NCBI GenBank assembly: GCA_963971225.1 | Contig: OZ020267.1 | Span: 121,823,891 to 121,887,890, forward strand | Direction of reading: 5' to 3' | DNA from: Melieria omissa | Lineage: Eukaryota > Arthropoda > Insecta > Diptera > Ulidiidae | DNA: 64,000 nt | Part shown: positions 34,670-45,245 of the stretch, one piece after another | Position numbering within the stretch: the first letter of the stretch is position 1 | Layout of the letters: each line of letters opens with the position of its first letter | Notes under the pieces: generated by a model | What the model was told of the DNA's origin: nothing | Databases searched by the model: none | The model's input: only the letters and a program-made list of their open reading frames with translations | Position numbers and translations under genes: made by a program

Positions 34670-36044
34670 CAGGCATGTGCTACAAATCGTTTTCGTTTCA
34701 AATTCGCAGCGAAAACGTGATGGAGTGTGCTCAATTTCGTTTTGATTTCGTCAATTTTCGAAAACGAAATCGTTTGAAATGATATGTGCCAGAAACCGAA
34801 ATTCCGTTTTCGTTGCGATTAGAAAACGGCTGGTATTCTATTTGCGTTTCAACTTATAAAGAAATTTTGAACGTGAAAAAGTTGAGGAACCTGTTAACCA
34901 ATAGGGTTACAACTCCATCACTGTTGCACTGTACTCTTGCAAAAGAGGAGCTGTAAGAAATGGAGTATCCAACCACGTACATGTACTGGATTTACATCTC
35001 CGTGATTAGGCCAATTCTTTTCTATGGAGCAGTAGTATGGTGGACTGCCCTGGATAAGATGGTTAACCGGAAACTTCTGGAGTCAGTCCAAAGATCGGCG
35101 GCGTTCATAATAACTTGAGCATTCGATCAACACCATCCAGAGGGCTCTACGCCCTGCTCCACTTTCTTCCTGTTGACCTCTTCAGTAAACAAGCTGCAAC
35201 CCTCTCTGCAGTGAGACTATATACCATCAAAAGATGGACATGTACTGATTTCGGTTACTACCGAATCCTAGGCTGTTCACCTGACTTACCTGACAACATA
35301 TACTACTCGCTACCATCATATTAGTTCGACTCTAAATTCTCAACCCTCATACCTCATAGACCGGAGTGGGAACAAGACACGGTTTCTATTCAGAAGATCT
35401 CAATCACATCGAAAGTAGTTGCGCTTTGCCTATCCCTACTAAATGACTTAGGGCATGTGTACAACATTACCCTTACCTGGGTACCAGGCCACAAAGACAT
35501 CAGTGGTAACTGCGCTTATCAGCTTTCCAGACGTGGCACCACCCTCCCGTATTTCAACACCACAAAAAATGGCTTGAATAGTCTTCTTGACTTGCAGTAA
35601 GACAGACCCTAAACTTGTGGTATCACAACGGGCCTATTCAGTGGCCTAAGTGTGTCTTTCGGCAAGTTCCATGCCAAGACAGCCACAAAAATTCCAATCT
35701 ACATTGTTAGCAAAAATGAGAAAATTAGCGAGAGTGAGATTCCGACATGTCCAGTGGGTTGGAATGGTCTCTCAGAATGCGGCGTTTTACTGTTTCCACT
35801 TTTCTTTCTTCTTTCTTTTTCTTTTAAATACGTCAAACTCGCAAAGAAAATGCTCATCATGCAAGATATTCAGTTTTCTGTTAACATTTCAAAAAACATT
35901 GTATAGACGTCAACAAAAAAATCAGCTTGAATTTTATTTCGAATTGAAGTCAAATCGTCCGTTTTGTAGCACACCCCCCAAAAATTCGTACGATTTCAAA
36001 TTCCGATTTCGATTTGAAATCGTGCGATTTGCGGCACATGCCTG
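34670..36044. mobile_element. Middle element of the nest: hAT-like ends
   Basis: CAGGCATGTGCTACAAATCG at the left and, inverted at the right, CAGGCATGTGCCGCAAATCG match at 18 of 20 positions. TATAT precedes the left end and follows the right end, so a 5-bp (or imperfect longer) duplication is possible. The rest is rich in GAAATCG/CGATTTC words. About 0.75 kb of its length is the inserted LINE fragment. Confidence 0.65.
34915..35690 (+). pseudogene. Inner element of the nest: LOA/I-like LINE fragment (RT thumb, RNase H, 3' tail)
   Basis: Reading frames give WIYISVIRPILFYGAVVWW (end of RT) and LHFLPVDLFSKQAATLSAVR, then after a stop the RNase H piece LTWVPGHKDISGNCAYQLS near 35480. Several stops and shifts are present. 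The 3' end carries GTGGTATCACAACGGGCC and CCTAAGTGTGTCTTTC at 35617-35660, which recur at 37710-37766 (minus) and 53979-54020. Confidence 0.75.
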
Positions 36045-36200
36045 TATATTAAATATTCTGTTTATTAATTTCGTATTCTTCCTAAAACTTCAAACTATTC
36101 TAAAGACCAACAAAAAAATGAATTCTTGCAACCATAGAGGATGCAGACGTCAATAAAGTAGCATGTTGCCATATGGCATCAAAACAGCGAAAGGGTTTAA

Positions 36201-37671
36201 TAGTGCAAGAGCTGCTCAAAGTCAAAATTAAAAACTAGCAAAATTTGTAGGAAAATATCTAAAAAGTATGTAAAAGTATGTTCCTGTATGTATGTATTTA
36301 AGAAGCATTCTTTCTTTGTCGAATAATGTAAATATATTTGCCGATATCTTCCGATCTCAGAAAATAATTGAATTATAAAAGTATTAGACTACTCCTACTT
36401 TTCGACAAAATATGTTTTATTTATCCCAGAAAGTATGCAATCAGCATGAAAAATGAAAAAACTGCACAAAAGTGAAACACATTTATTATTATTTACATTT
36501 ATTATATTGCAAAACTAAAGGGCGCTTATACAATTTCTGTTACTCTTTACAATTATCAGTGTTGACATAACTGATTAAATATAAAATCTGAAAAGTCTAG
36601 TCAAAACACTTGTTACTATAGTTTACCAAAAATGACGAAAATTGCAAATTTAAGTCTCAGGCATTGCCAAACTACAAAAGTAAAAGAAAAACAAAATGGA
36701 GATTTCATTTCAGCAAACCATGATTAACTAGCATACCAAATCTTATGTAGAGCAGACCACTCCTTATAATTTCGTCCCGCGGTTGTATGAAGTCAAATCA
36801 CTGTACATGGTGCGAAAGGATCTTTTGCTGTTAAATATTTTGTGTTCTGTTGATAACTTTTTTTTAGAATGATTATTTAATATTGAACCATACTTTAAAT
36901 GAATTGCACTATCAAATTTCAAATTATTTGCATACGGCGCACCTTTCGCCAAATTAACTTGCGTACACTTATGTATGGTAAATACTCACACATACATACA
37001 TGTAATATGTGTGTGTTAGTAGTTTGATAGTTTCCTGGCTTTGCTCCAATGAATATTTCATAATTCAAAGTAAACACTGCATCAGAAAACGTATAGTTAG
37101 ATTACATTTGCACAAATGCATGCGCGACTATAAATGAGTGAAAAATGACGGCATCAGTTGGATGATTTATAGCAAAAGTTGCCAAATACTATGCAAAAGG
37201 AAAGATGTGTGTGTGAGGCGCATTTGTGGTACACGGACTTTTATTTTATTAGGGTGGATCAAATTTGCAAATTTCGAAAAGTTATTGCAGATTCAATAAT
37301 ATTGTTACAAACCCAATGTTATTGGAGTACTTGAAGGCTTATATTTGTAGGGATCAGTAGTTAGGTTTATAGAGCGGCGCATGGTCATAGAATTCTTTCT
37401 TAAACTTGAGTTTACCTGGGCGCACAGTGTAGATTTGAAATACGTATTTGCTATATTCACACTTGGATATAATAATAAGAAGTGAGATTGCATTAGCCGA
37501 TCTCCATCGATTTATTCGTAGCCTGCGCCTAGAATAATCAACTGTTACTAAATGAAACACGTCAGTTTTGCTACTCGCCAAGTCTTCTACTTTTTCCCGT
37601 ATTTATCTGCAAAGCTCAAAGTTTTCTGAGGGAGCAAAGTTAGTTAGAGGCGCCGTTTCCAACATAAATAT
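36201..37671. other. AT-rich intergenic, no gene seen
   Basis: No exon, TIR pair or known repeat identified. Short frames at 36764-36952 (-) and 37305-37581 (-) have no motif. Confidence 0.4.
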
Positions 37672-38000
37672 CCATAGGTAAGGTAAGGTAAAAGTGGCTG
37701 CGGAGGTACGGGACTTGCTGAAAGACACACTTAGGCCTCGAAAAGGGCCCATTATGATACCACAAGGAGGAAGTGATCTGACTTACTGCAAGTAAAGCGC
37801 CTATACAAGCCATTTTGTTTTGTGGATAAAACCTAGCAAGTCCCTAATGTTGACTGATCTAAGGTCATCCAAGTTGTCGAAGAAAGTAGAGCCTAAGGCT
37901 TTCCACCTTCGTATAGAGGGAGCTGGGCAGTGACAGAGAAGGTGACTAATGGATTCTTCCATTCCATATCCATAAACTTATAGATAATTTGTGTGCTGTT
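37672..38000 (-). pseudogene. 3' end of a second LOA/I-like LINE copy
   Basis: On the minus strand the frame around 37950 reads EESISHLLCHCPAPSIRRW, the C-terminal Cys/His finger of this family, then LGSTFFDNLDDLRSV and LLGFIHKTKW. The shared tail GTGGTATCATAATGGGCC follows, then GCAGCCAC and a TTACC-repeat end near 37680. The 5' boundary is unclear; 38001-38240 may be part of another element. Confidence 0.7.
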
Positions 38001-38522
38001 TATAACGGTTGACAACATAAATCGGGGCCCTCGTTCTCTAAACGAGAAGGATTAGTCGTCCAGAGATCTGCCGTGGTCGTCGACTGCCCTCCTGATGGCT
38101 TTATTCTTCATCAACTCGAGAAGGTCTTTAAGCTTAAAGGTCCACAATTCATCCTTCTGTATGAACATATCACTGTCCTTCCTCCTACTCACCAATGCTG
38201 GCGAACTGCAACCTTGAGACAAAGCCTTTAGGTTTCTTTTTTTTACGAGATTTAATCATGTCAGATTTCAGGTCCCATTATAATTGCAGACGAATCTTTC
38301 TGGCTTCCCTGTTGAACGGCTTTTAAGATTAGTCCCATCGTTTAAGATGAAGCGCCTCGATCCAGTTGCTGACAATTCTTTCTTCAGTGAAACTGCAAAG
38401 TCCTATAACCGACTTTGTTGATATAAAAAATTTTCAAAAATCGTAAATAACTCTTATTTGGTATGATATGATCTCCTCAGTTATCATTCGTAGCATCGAC
38501 ATCATCGCTATGTACATATGTA

Positions 38523-38736
38523 CACTATGATCAATAAGTACCGGGACTGTGTATTTTGAATTTTCCGCCGTTGCCCGATGTAGGTAAACAAATTTTTTTT
38601 AGGTCGGTAGGACCTTAACTGACATCTGTGTCAAATTTTGAGCGGGATTGCATCATTAGTTTTTGTTTGGCAGCTGTTAGCGTCAGTTAACTTTTTGTAC
38701 TTCGTCGCACAGTCCGGGTACTTATTGATCACAGTG
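38523..38736. mobile_element. 214-bp mariner-type MITE
   Basis: Inverted repeats of about 29 bp with two mismatches begin CACTATGATCAATAAGTACC at the left and, inverted, CACTGTGATCAATAAGTACC at the right. Both are flanked by TA (38521-38522 and 38737-38738). The words GATCAATAAGTACC are typical of some insect mariner ends. No coding capacity. Confidence 0.85.
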
Positions 38737-40349
38737 TATATCAATACATACGATCGCTGAGCCTCAGTAGAGCAATGTGAGTAATAATGTCTATGTTCTA
38801 CATTGACCGACTTTAATTGACTTCACTCGTAGGACGAAGGCGCAGTAGCGACGTGTTGCAAATGTTTGAAATTCACAATTTTTGATCCGGACTAATGTAG
38901 CCACACCTTCATGCAAACGCATGCACATGCAACCCTAAGTGTGTGCGCGTGTGTGTGCCGCCGCACAGACACATCCGCATCCACATCCACTTGTGGGGAT
39001 ATGCCTTGACAGTTGGCATTTGAATTTGACTTTGAATATTTTCATTTGCATATTGCATCCGCTTATGTCTCGCGTGCGTGTGAAAGTGCGGGATTTGGTG
39101 GAGCGGCGACTGGGGATGCAATGCGCTGGGGCCGCGGGAATGCGAAACGAATGCGATTACTTAACATACACCGAATGCCATTTCGTATGTTCTGAAGTAG
39201 AGCTAAGGAATTCGCCTCCATTCGTCGCTGTCAACCGTCGTCGTCGTCGGCAGAGCACCGTAACGCTGCACACACTCGCACACCTACACTCACAGCAAAA
39301 GGATGTGCGGCAGTATTTATGTGAAACTGTTTTGCTTTCTGCCAGCCAGCCGAATGAGACAAAAAACGACAGGAAGCCAAACGAAAAAGGATACAAATTT
39401 AAATTGCTACAAGCGTCTTGAATGCCGCCTTGGCGCCGTGAGCGCCTCTGTGTGCGTTCGTACGTATGTTCGTATGAGTGAGTGGTATTTATTTCTATAT
39501 TTCTCTGCATTTGCTGTCGCCATTGTTGCCGTTGCTTGCTCGGGTTGTCGCATTGTGATTGCGGCTGCTACTGTCGCGTTGCGTCTGCGTTGCGTTACGT
39601 TGGTGTTGCTGAGAGCGTGGGCGCTATGCTGGAATGTTAAGTGCGTAATCAATCACAGTGATTTTGCGTTTATCTTCACTTTACTTGTTTCTTTTTTGGC
39701 GCCTGCCATGCTCCGCATTCCGGCGGCTGAGCGCACCACTCTCGCACGCCGCCATACACAATTCTTCACTTAAATGCGTTCAAATAAAGTTATTGCCAAG
39801 ATATGTGCATGTTCGGCGCAAACACTCGACGTCGCGCAATAAAAAAATATTGTGTTCAATTAAAAGACAAGTGCCGGCCATATTTGTGAGTAGTTGAAGC
39901 TTTTTCGAAAATTAAACATACAGTTATTTATTAACGTGTGTACACACATATACACGTATATGCACTGAAATCATTCATACAATAAATCAAAGAAATGTCG
40001 TAAGTAAAAGTGCTTCAGTCGGTTTTTGCAGTGGTTTGAAGAAATCATGATGAATTGACTTAAGTATGAAATCAAAATGAGTTGTTCTATCCATACGGAT
40101 ATAAGTACATAAACACACATTTTGAATTGCAATACTTTTAATGATTCAGTCTAATCTAAATATGATTGAAATCTGTAGTACGTGTTCCCTGTATAAAGTA
40201 ATTGCATTCTCTTCACAATGATAAGAAAGTTCACGACGGCATTCATTACGTAAATCTGAGGCAACGCTCGATCCTTATACAGCAATAGCAGGGGCCCGCT
40301 GCTTTGCACGCAAGTTTAATGCCAATGGAGCCAATCAATCAAGTTCTTC
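38737..40349. other. Intergenic, no gene seen
   Basis: A GC-richer block at about 38930-39830 has overlapping frames on both strands; none carries a domain. Flanking sequence is AT-rich. Confidence 0.4.
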
Positions 40350-40900
40350 TTAACCCTTTGTTGATCATTTCAGATTTTTATGAGAAAATACTTATATAAC
40401 TATTTCTCATTTGAAGTGCTTTCACCATTTCAAGTCAATTTTTGCATTATTATCATGTACAAACTCGTACAAACTCTTAACCCATTGTTGACCCTTCAGA
40501 TTTTTATTTTCGAAAAAATGAAAAACCCGTGTCGAATAATTTCTTCAAAGAGTACTTTCACTAAGTTTCAAGTCAAATGCTTAAAAAATCATATTTCTTC
40601 ATACAAACGTGTAACCCTTGGTTCACCCCTTTAAGTTTTAATTTTCCAAAATATAAGAAACACGTGTCAAATTATTTTTAATTTCAAGTGTTTTCACCAA
40701 CTTTGAGGTCAACAGGCCTATCGGGTCATGGTTTTTTCGTAGTCTTCCCGTATATGCACCTTAACCCATTGTTGGGGTCAAATTTTTGAAAAAATAAAAA
40801 ATACGTGTCGAATTATTTTTTATTTCAAGTGTTTTTACCAAATTTTAAATTAATACTTCCATTTAATCGCGTTTCACCTTAACCCATGTTTTGCCCTTTT
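40350..40900 (+). repeat. Degenerate tandem array of a TTAACCC unit
   Basis: Units starting TTAACCC(A/T)TTGTTG or a close variant begin at about 40350, 40477, 40610, 40760 and 40879, a spacing of 119-150 bp. Within each unit the order is GTGTCGAATTATTT, then TTTCAAGTG, then TTTCACCAA. The copies are diverged. Confidence 0.75.
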
Positions 40901-41348
40901 AGACCCCGAATTTAAAAAAATTCCCGTTTGAGGATTTTTGCTCTGATTATCTAAATAACAGTACTTTTGGCCACTTAGCTATCCAGGATAAACACGGAAG
41001 ATCTCGGATCTTCTTGTCTTCAGTCGCAAACATGATACCAAAACTCTTGATCGGGAATATAGATATGTAGATGTTTTGGCAAGAGCGGAGAAATGTCCAG
41101 ACATTATTTTTTCTGGACCATCATTATTGTTAGCTGTCCAAAATTTTCCGGTCGCAGACCGTTGTTATCTCACATTTTCATCTTATTTTTTTTTGGATCT
41201 GTGGTGCTCTTGATTGCAATCAAAATCCAACCTTTCCATCAATGACTTTATGTGTTTCAGTTAAGTTGAAAAGTGGTCGAACCACGCTAACTTTCATTGA
41301 AAAAAAATTAATTTTTAACTGAAAAACCGCTACTGGTTTGTTATTTAC

Positions 41349-41837
41349 CTAATTGCTGCTCCATGCGCTGCTGTTGTTGTTTCGACTTTTTCAGAGTTCC
41401 GTAACGCTGTGGTGGCTGCGGCCTCGATTGCGACTGCGAGAGTTGTTCGCCATCAGTGCAGCCGGTCATGTCTTGGCGCTGGTTGCTGGCGCTGCTGCAG
41501 GCATTGGCGGAGGTGGCGGCCAGGGCGGCGCTGACTGTGGATGGACTTTGGCTGCTCTGGAAACTGTGCGGACTGCCGCACGAGGACGCGGACGTTATGT
41601 GCGGCGGCGGCGGCACCGGGTAGCCGGCGTAGTCGACAATGCACGGCGCCAGCGGGTCCAGACAGGCGCTGTAGGCGGCTGCTGGCGCTTGCTCGATGTA
41701 GATTTGCGTCGCCGGATGCTGCGCCGTGGCGGCGGACATCTTCATGCGCCACAGTGTGTCCTGCGGCCCGATGCCGCTGCAAATGCTATTCGAGTTGGAG
41801 TAGTTGTTCTCGGCTGCGGGATAATGCAGATTGGACC
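41349..41837 (-). CDS. ed/fred: Echinoid-family adhesion protein, cytoplasmic-tail exon
   Basis: The exon begins after the acceptor TTTTCAG at 41838 and ends at the donor GTAAAT at 41348. It enters with 2 nt and leaves with 1 nt of a codon, the same phase as the other exons. It encodes about 163 residues: SNLHYPAAENNYSNSNS, QDTLWRMKM, a proline-rich VPPPPHITS, Ser/Gln-rich stretches and YGTLKKSKQQQQRMEQQLG. Spliced to the previous exon it gives SEW|SNLHYP. Echinoid-family tails are intracellular and recruit partners such as Canoe/afadin through a C-terminal PDZ motif; that end is not on this exon. The strong frame at 41353-41841 on the plus strand is its shadow. Confidence 0.85.
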
Positions 41838-42284
41838 CTGAAAAGGTCAAATGCGCATTAATCAATAAGTAGACCACAGCGAGTTCAGTTGGCAGTGAAG
41901 TTAGATGAAATAATCGATGCAATTTATTGCGTAAAATTTGGTGCAAGGTAGAAATAGAGCTATATACAAGAAGTAATCACTACTCATATCATTGGGTTTA
42001 TGTATAATACAATGCATGTCTGTGTGCATGATCGACGGTATGTCACGTTTACTTCAATGAGGTTTTTACTTGATTTTAGAGCTAAATTAAGTAAGCAATT
42101 GTGGTAAACTCTCGAGTACAGTGAAGAAGTGGACCAGAAATATTAAAAAATGTGTTCAAAAAAATTGTGCCCCCTTTTTTTAACACTTACCTCAAAAGTA
42201 AGTTTTTTCATTGACAAACTGTCAGATATTTAAGTGTCAAAGAATATACAAAAATGTTCAATGAAAGTTTTTCTTACAACTACT

Positions 42285-42510
42285 TGTATCTCATTGACTT
42301 TTGCGTTATGTGATTATAAATGCATTTTCTTTACAAGAAGTACACCAACAAAAATGAAATACATATGTGAATAGTAATTCCATGTGAATTTATTCACATT
42401 TGCTGTTTAGAAAGCAATAACACAAGCAAAAAGTTAATATAGGGGTAAATTTTGCTGCATATGGGCACTGAAGGTAGACTGAGTTGGCCAGACATTTTAG
42501 TTAAATAATA
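42285..42510 (+). repeat. Dispersed repeat, copy B
   Basis: This is the partner of 31665-31910, about 10.6 kb away and in the same orientation. It lies in the large intron. Neither copy has clear terminal inverted repeats or a tail. Confidence 0.65.
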
Positions 42511-43399
42511 AATCCACCCCAGACATGAATAATAAAATAGAATTTGTTAATTTAAATACATTTTGCTAACTCGATTCAATTTCAGTGTTTTTCCTCTAAT
42601 GCTTTCAAACTCAATTCTAAGAAAGCGCTTTTGGTGTTTCCTTTTTTTATAATAAAAATTGAAAGCAATTGCTTTCAACTTCGGTATTCATAAAAAGTTG
42701 ACAATGTTTATATATTTTTTCTGAAAATTTTGTTCTGAAATAATATAAAAAATACTGAATGCAACACAATTAAAAGTGCACTGAAATTCATAGAAAAAAC
42801 GAGCTGTAGTTTATTATTTTTGCACAAATGATTTCAATGCTTAATGCACAAAACTATTAATATTTTTTCATTTGCATGCTTTTTTCATTTAAATTTCAAT
42901 TTACTTTTGCTTGTGTGTCATATTTTAAGCCCTCTAAACTTATTAAATCTTTTTTAATTTAAGAAAGTGCGTGTCAGTACATTGGTTTTCAAAGCTATTA
43001 TTTACAACTTAAATTTTTAACAGTTCATAGTTGAAATGAAACTGTAAGTTCCCTAGAAACTGAGGCCTATTGCGCTCTTATTTGAGTTCTAAAAAGTTCC
43101 GTAGGGTCCTCCAAAATTGGACAAAACGATTTGTTTTTCAGTGTAAAAAGAAGCCCCTTCACCCTTTAGATTTGGAACGTCAAATGGTCAAGTGAAGTAA
43201 ACCTACAGTGCGTTTCAAAATAAAGTGTTGCTTATAAAACTTACAAAAGAAGGTATAGTAATGAATTCTATATATTTTCTGAAAGGCTGTGCAAATATCT
43301 TTCTCGCATTATTATCAAAACTTTGTCCAGTCTCCGTTGTTGTCAGTAATAGCTCGGCATTTTTTGTTACAATTTTGGCTTAAATTTTGCGTACTCCAA

Positions 43400-43842
43400 A
43401 GAAAACCCCTTTAGTGTTTCCACTCGAAATTTTCTCTATCCCATTTAAGACGATTTTCCACATGTTTTTACCCAATAGCGATTTCGACATGGTACTTCTA
43501 TGAAGAATGCCCGATTTCAGAAGCCTGCATCGGATAGTGGCCGTTGATACTTCGGACTCTCTTCTACGACAAATTTTCCTTCGCTTGCTTCAGGCTAAGA
43601 GTTGGAGTGTTATCAAACATCCGTACTATCGCCTTATCCATTTTGTTCTGAGTGGTTCTCTTCCTGCCTCTCCGTGGCTCGTGGTCAACATTTCCGAACT
43701 CTTTGAATCGACTGAGCCACTTCCTCACAAATGAAACTGATGTTTTCGTATATTTTGCGAATTGTGGAGGTTTCATTTTTGGGCCATTTGGATGGTTTAC
43801 CAAAAACACTACTTCGAAACGTTTTTTGAATACAGCACTCAT
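43400..43842 (-). pseudogene. Truncated Tc1-like transposase (N-terminal half)
   Basis: From the ATG at 43842 the frame encodes a paired-like DNA-binding region: VSFVRKWLSRFKEFGNV, RRGRKRTTQ (the AT-hook-like GRKR linker), then KMDKAIVRMFDNTPTLSLKQA. A frameshift near 43565 is followed by STATIRCRLLKSGI in another frame. The first catalytic region is reduced to FSLEYAKF without its Asp, and the rest is gone. Confidence 0.75.
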
Positions 43843-43962
43843 TTTTAATTCTACAACTAAGAAAACCGAAACACATGCGAAAATGGTATTTTAATATAGA
43901 AGTGATCTGATATTAAAATCATGGCAAACTTCTACAGTTAAAAAGATATGGCCAACACTTAA

Positions 43963-44669
43963 GGGGGATAGCCACTGTGACGGGTCAAACGTTTTTTTTT
44001 TGTTTTAAATCAAAGCTTATATATTCAAAAATATGTGTACAGAATTTCAAGTCAAAATTTCAAAAATTGACTAAGTTACAACGATTTAAAAATTTTAAAA
44101 GATACATGATTTCATTACGAGAGAAATGGACTCAAAATTTTAAACGCGTTTTTCTCGAAACGACTTTTTTTGAACTGGCGGCATCAATAACTCGAACAAT
44201 TATGAACCGATTTCTAAATTTTTTTGTTTTGTTCGTCTTAGTAGTGGTTAAGGTTGAGCGTAGCCGATTTGGAAAATTTTGTTTTTTACTATTTTTTAAA
44301 CTGTCTCAAAACCAAAAAGAAAGGTCGAAAAAATGGAAATATTTTCAATCGGTCGCCATTTTGTGAAAAATCAAAATAAAAAAAACGGCTACGTACAACG
44401 ATAACTACATTCATACAGATTACAATAAAATTATTATTTTTTTTTCAGAGTACCGGTTTTTGAGAAATCGATGCTGCCATGGAGGGGGCATTTTTTTCAA
44501 GCGCTACGGGATAATCTCTATTGTTTAAACTATTTAATATTTTTTAATAAAAATTAGATGTGTGCTTAATAAAATAAAAAAAACCCGATCCAAAAATTCC
44601 TATATTTACTCGGTAAAAAAAAATGTTTAAAATCACTAATTTTTTGACCCGTCACAGTGGCTATCCCCC
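43963..44669. mobile_element. TTAA-target MITE nested in the Tc1-like element's terminal repeat
   Basis: The element is 707 bp with perfect 27-bp inverted ends beginning GGGGGATAGCCACTGTGACG. It is flanked by TTAA at 43959-43962 and 44670-44673. TTAA duplication suggests piggyBac-type transposition, though the run of five G at the ends is not the usual CCY start. The 129-aa frame inside has no domain. Confidence 0.88.
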
Positions 44670-45245
44670 TTAATTTCGAAACGCACTGTAAATAGGAACA
44701 AGGATTCATTAGACTCGAAAGGGGCTTGAACCACACCCTATTGCGTGCGCCACTATACGTAAATCAAGACCTAAAGTAAGATTTGGAACGCAACTTTTTG
44801 TACGAAAACTCACGCCAGCACCATGTAAGGCTCAGAAATATCGAAAAAATATTTGGTTTACCAGAAAAATGTTAAAATTTTACATTTTGCAGACTTGTAA
44901 TTGTTTTCAGCACATAAGTTATATTGATAACATTTTTGTTAAAAAACTTGATGAACGTTTGAAAGGCCACTGCTACATCCTTTTGTGAGGATGATATTAT
45001 AAACAAAATTGTTTAAGTCAGATAATTTTTTTGCTTTCATTAGATAATATTGTTACATTAATATTATTTGTTTTAATAATTAATTGATTTAATATTAATT
45101 AACTACTTAATTTACTATTTTGTTAAATAGAAATGGTTGGTGTTTCGAGAAAACTTATTAAATATTCGCGATCAGCGACACCGAAACTCTATAAAAAGCA
45201 GAGTGTAAATTATGATTTAGCTCTATTTAAAGTTCTTTAATATTA

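Larger units (their letters stand above)
34334..36196. mobile_element. Outer element of a three-level nest: TTAA-flanked, CCCTTTCGCT ends
   Basis: CCCTTTCGCT follows TTAA at 34330-34333. Its complement AGCGAAAGGG, with one extra T, precedes TTAA at 36197-36200. Removing the inner hAT-like element leaves about 0.5 kb, a normal MITE size. The inner edge of the right end resembles the element at 2569-2735. Confidence 0.6.
43206..44688 (-). mobile_element. Internally deleted Tc1-like element, split by a nested MITE
   Basis: CAGTGCGTTTCAAAATAAAG at the left and, inverted at the right, CAGTGCGTTTCGAAATTAAG are flanked by TA (43204-43205, 44689-44690). The repeat continues on the far side of the nested MITE as GTGTTGGCCATATCTTTTT, which resembles the classic Tc1 end. 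Without the MITE the element is about 0.77 kb, so the 3' half of the transposase is missing. Confidence 0.85.

Noticed and set aside
41353..41841. 162-aa plus-strand frame over the tail exon
   Set aside because: Shadow of the echinoid-family exon on the other strand.
44470..44673. G-rich TIR taken as the right end of the outer Tc1-like element
   Set aside because: The GGGGGATAGCC ends pair with each other and have their own TTAA flanks, so they belong to the nested element.
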